This document shows, one piece after another, positions 14,949 to 16,829 of a stretch of DNA of 16,829 nucleotides. A program made the translations under genes and the position numbers. How positions within the stretch are numbered: position 1 is the first letter of the stretch; every line of letters begins with the position of its first letter. Source of the stretch: WVZL01 sp041862375 (GTDB lineage: Bacteria > Acidobacteriota > Aminicenantia > Aminicenantales > Aminicenantaceae). A model generated the notes under the pieces. The model was not told where the DNA came from. It made no database searches and worked only from the letters and a program-made list of their open reading frames with translations. The stretch covers positions 1 through 16,829 of the forward strand of contig JBGVTE010000099.1 of the NCBI GenBank assembly GCA_041862375.1. The letters are read 5' to 3'.

Positions 14949-15680
14949 TTGAAAAAAATATTTTCGCTTGGTTTATCAAGTATTTTTCTTCTAAGTTTAA
15001 TGATCTCTCCAGGGTTATGCCAGAAAGACGATGAAATCCTGGAAAAAGCGATTGAAGCACTGGGAGGAAGAAAAGTTCTTGAAAGTATAAAGGACTCTAC
15101 TTTTACAGGGACTATTGAAATGATTCAAATGGGTATAACTGGATTAATGACCATGTACCAAAAAGAGCCAAACAAAATGCGCATGGATGGAGAAATAATG
15201 GGTGTGGCTATTACAACAGCATTTGACGGTGAAACAGCGTGGATGGTCAATCCCCAAACAGGAAATGCAGAGGAAATGCCTGAAAAATCTGCAGAGGAAT
15301 TTAAGCGAGATTGCCTCGGCAATCATGCCTTCCTTTATCCTGAAAAATACGGTATTACCTACACGGAAAAGGGTACCGAAAAGATTGAGGACAAAGATTA
15401 TTTAGTTCTCGAGCAGACATTTTCTGACGGCCATATAAAACTCAACTATATCGACCCTAAGACTTATCTCATCTATAAAATCATAGAGACGTCTTTGAAT
15501 CCGATGGGTGTTGAGGTTGAAGCTGAAACATTCATGACGGATTATAAAAAAGTCGATGGAGCGATGATTCCCTATTCACACTTAGTATTACATGACGGTG
15601 AGGAATTTATGAAAATTAATCTAACGGAAGTTAAATTCAACACAGGTCTAGAAGATTCTATGTTTAGGATGAGTGAGTAA
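14949..15680 (+). CDS. LolA-like periplasmic protein (outer membrane lipoprotein-sorting family)
   Basis: 243 residues from a TTG start, supported by AAGGAGG (14937-14943) five bases upstream. A classical signal peptide (MKKIFSLGLSSIFLLSLMIS) is followed by a likely signal peptidase I site near residue 24. There is no proper lipobox, since PGLC does not fit. The mature part opens with AIEALGGRKVLESIKDSTFTG, continues with a KEPNKMRMDGE strand and FDGETAWMVNPQTG, and ends with KVDGAMIPYS. This order is typical of proteins annotated as outer membrane lipoprotein-sorting or DUF4292/LolA-like, which form a half-barrel that binds lipid or acyl chains. Whether it carries lipoproteins or another hydrophobic ligand cannot be told. 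It converges on the Gfo/Idh gene with an 18-base gap. Confidence 0.75.
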   Translation: MKKIFSLGLSSIFLLSLMISPGLCQKDDEILEKAIEALGGRKVLESIKDSTFTGTIEMIQMGITGLMTMYQKEPNKMRMDGEIMGVAITTAFDGETAWMVNPQTGNAEEMPEKSAEEFKRDCLGNHAFLYPEKYGITYTEKGTEKIEDKDYLVLEQTFSDGHIKLNYIDPKTYLIYKIIETSLNPMGVEVEAETFMTDYKKVDGAMIPYSHLVLHDGEEFMKINLTEVKFNTGLEDSMFRMSE

Positions 15681-15698
15681 AGTGGAGTGCATTGGAGG

Positions 15699-16613
15699 CT
15701 ACTTTTCAGCCTCGGTTAAAACCCTGTAGGCAAGTTTTAAAGCTCTAAGGCCTTCTTCACCAGTTACTTTCTTTTTTGTTCTTTTCTTAATACATTTCAA
15801 AAAGTTTTTAAGCTCTCTTTTCAGAGGTTCATCTTTCTGAATCTTCAAAGTCTTAATATCAGTCTGACGACCATCCAAGGGAAAGTATTTTACCTCTTGG
15901 TCAATATAATCAACAGAATAATATGAGTTGGTTTCGAATACCCTGAGCTTCCTAACTTTTCCCTGGTGGACACGGCTGGCTGTGAGAGTGGCTACACAAC
16001 CTGATTTAAATTCAAGACGAGCATTAGCGATATCAATCTTCTCAGAAAGAACATGAATTCCTGAAGATTTTAGAACACTCACTTCATCTTTCACCAAAGC
16101 TAAAATTATATCTAAATCATGGATCATTAAATCGAGCACAACATTAATGTCCAGAGATCGAGCTGAGAATGAACCTAATCGCTGAACTTCTATAAACTTT
16201 GGGTCGGTAATCATAGTTTCGAGAGCTTCCACTGCTGGATTGAATCTTTCCAAGTGCCCTACTTGAAGGATTACTCCATTCTTCTCAGCTAAGCTTACAA
16301 GCTCCTGCCCCTGTTTCACTGTTTCTGTTATAGGCTTTTCGACCAAGACAGATTTTCCTGCCCGGAGCATATCCATGGATATTGAATAATGCTCAGAGGT
16401 TGGAGTGGCTACAATAGCTGCATCAATTTCATCCACCATATCTTCATATTTTTGATAGTACTTAACGCCATGACGATTGCCTATCTCAACAGCTTTCTTA
16501 AAATTGATATCAGCGACTCCCTCGAGTTCAGCTTCTTCTAAATAGGATAAGATTCTTGCATGCTGTGTGCCAAGATATCCCACTCCTATAATCCCGACTC
16601 TCACTTTCTCCAT
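15699..16613 (-). CDS. Gfo/Idh/MocA family oxidoreductase, possibly UDP-GlcNAc 3-dehydrogenase-like
   Basis: 304 residues; ATG at 16613 with GGAG six bases upstream. The N-terminal Rossmann fold has GIIGVGYLG (7-15), and the family signature EKPI (92-95) contains the catalytic-type lysine K93. GHLERFNPAV (119-128) and the MIHDLDIIL helix (163-171, H165) follow. Length and the GHLERFNPA block are like the Gfo/Idh proteins found in lipid A or surface-sugar clusters. One of these, GnnA, oxidises C3 of UDP-GlcNAc before GnnB transaminates it. No gnnB or lpx gene is in the window, so that assignment is only a hypothesis; a generic sugar dehydrogenase is equally compatible. The upstream side, where partners may lie, is cut off by a repeat element at the window edge. 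Confidence 0.85.
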   Translation of the reverse strand: MEKVRVGIIGVGYLGTQHARILSYLEEAELEGVADINFKKAVEIGNRHGVKYYQKYEDMVDEIDAAIVATPTSEHYSISMDMLRAGKSVLVEKPITETVKQGQELVSLAEKNGVILQVGHLERFNPAVEALETMITDPKFIEVQRLGSFSARSLDINVVLDLMIHDLDIILALVKDEVSVLKSSGIHVLSEKIDIANARLEFKSGCVATLTASRVHQGKVRKLRVFETNSYYSVDYIDQEVKYFPLDGRQTDIKTLKIQKDEPLKRELKNFLKCIKKRTKKKVTGEEGLRALKLAYRVLTEAEK

Positions 16614-16698
16614 GTATTACTCCAAGCCAAGCATTTAAATTATTGAGTTTGTCCAAAAGTGACGGGATTAAAAGAAGTGTTCGAAAAAGGCAGTCCCA

Positions 16699-16736
16699 TT
16701 GTCATTGCGAGCGATCGAAGAGAGCGCGGCAATCTC
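16699..16736 (+). repeat. Left inner repeat module, TTGTCATTGCGA...GCAATCTC
   Basis: 38-base module, inverted relative to 16770-16805. The ends are identical (TTGTCATTGCGA and GCAATCTC) while the cores differ (GCGATCGAAGAGAGCGCG against AGAGCGAAGCGATGAA). Conserved ends with a shuffled, palindrome-prone core suggest selection on the ends. Confidence 0.75.
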
Positions 16737-16769
16737 ATTGAAAACAAATAGATTAATGCCCTTCCTTAA

Positions 16770-16805
16770 GAGATTGCTTCATCGCTTCGCTCTTCGCAAT
16801 GACAA
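16770..16805 (-). repeat. Right inner repeat module, inverted copy
   Basis: 36-base partner of 16699-16736, read on the minus strand. Together with the outer 20-base arms it gives a four-part palindrome that could fold into a long cruciform or RNA hairpin. Confidence 0.75.
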
Positions 16806-16829
16806 GGCATCCCGTCACTTTTGGACAAA

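Larger units (their letters stand above)
16648..16829. mobile_element. Nested inverted-repeat element (MITE-like) at the window edge
   Basis: The outer arms 16648-16667 (TTTGTCCAAAAGTGACGGGA) and 16810-16829 are perfect 20-base reverse complements. Inside lies a second, inverted pair of related modules at 16699-16736 and 16770-16805. Each starts TTGTCATTGCGA and ends GCAATCTC when read in the same sense, with a variable AGCGAAGCGA-like core between. The TCATTGCGAGCGAAGC...GCAATCTC motif recurs as a dispersed repeat in many bacterial genomes, from memory. The 33-base centre has no ORF. No transposase gene is present, so it would be moved in trans. The right end coincides with the last base of the window, so the element may extend further. 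Confidence 0.82.

Noticed and set aside
15695..15713. Hairpin GAGGCT-ACTTTTC-AGCCTC between the LolA-like and Gfo/Idh genes as a bidirectional terminator
   Set aside because: The stem is only six pairs, no U-run follows on either strand, and it overlaps the end of the Gfo/Idh coding sequence.
1..16829. CRISPR array, tRNA or rRNA genes, phage or defence system
   Set aside because: No regularly spaced direct repeats, no tRNA-like cloverleaf or rRNA signature, and no integrase, nuclease or helicase gene was seen on either strand.

Overview
The window is AT-rich, gene-dense bacterial DNA with ten complete protein genes, no RNA genes and no integrase or transposase gene. The organism looks Gram-negative (diderm). 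Evidence: a lipobox lipoprotein, a LolA-like periplasmic protein, a SpoIID/LytB protein with a SPOR-like segment, and a Gfo/Idh oxidoreductase of the type often found near lipid A genes. The SpoIID architecture, with an SLH-like insertion inside the domain, recalls Acidobacteriota/Aminicenantota-type proteins from memory. That placement is a low-confidence inference. Four genes appear to start at TTG or GTG with good Shine-Dalgarno sequences.

Layout. (1) 51-4221, threonine catabolism and polyamines: an SDR-type L-threonine 3-dehydrogenase (+) and its partner kbl (+) are separated by two translationally coupled aminopropyltransferase genes on the opposite strand. One is a canonical spermidine synthase. 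The other resembles thermospermine synthase (ACL5 type). A 114-bp miniature element with perfect 27-bp inverted ends sits between the pair and kbl. (2) 4261-8615, minus strand: a SpoIID/LytB envelope protein with a consensus sigma-70 promoter, then pyrE 21 bp downstream, then an NhaC-type Na+/H+ antiporter whose ribosome binding site can fold into a hairpin. (3) 8616-9011, a 396-bp divergent intergenic region with promoters and a repeated GATGCTTAC motif. (4) 9012-15680, three exported proteins on the plus strand: a giant M14-type metallopeptidase with a duplicated N-terminal DxDxDxxxD domain, a two-domain lipoprotein, and a LolA-like protein. (5) 15699-16613, a Gfo/Idh/MocA oxidoreductase (-), possibly a UDP-GlcNAc 3-dehydrogenase (GnnA-like). 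(6) 16648-16829, a nested inverted-repeat element whose last base is the last base of the window, which suggests that the contig broke in a repeat.

How the genes may work together. Tdh and Kbl convert threonine to glycine and acetyl-CoA. The two aminopropyltransferases could make a polyamine set beyond spermidine. The SpoIID protein, lipoprotein, LolA-like protein and M14 protein are all envelope or secreted factors. A short motif shared by the upstream regions of the M14 and lipoprotein genes, with a weaker match before the LolA-like gene, hints at co-regulation. I see no defence system, CRISPR array or phage. The most unusual items are the paired aminopropyltransferases of different clades, the 1375-residue M14 protein, the interrupted SpoIID domain, and the two non-autonomous repeat elements.
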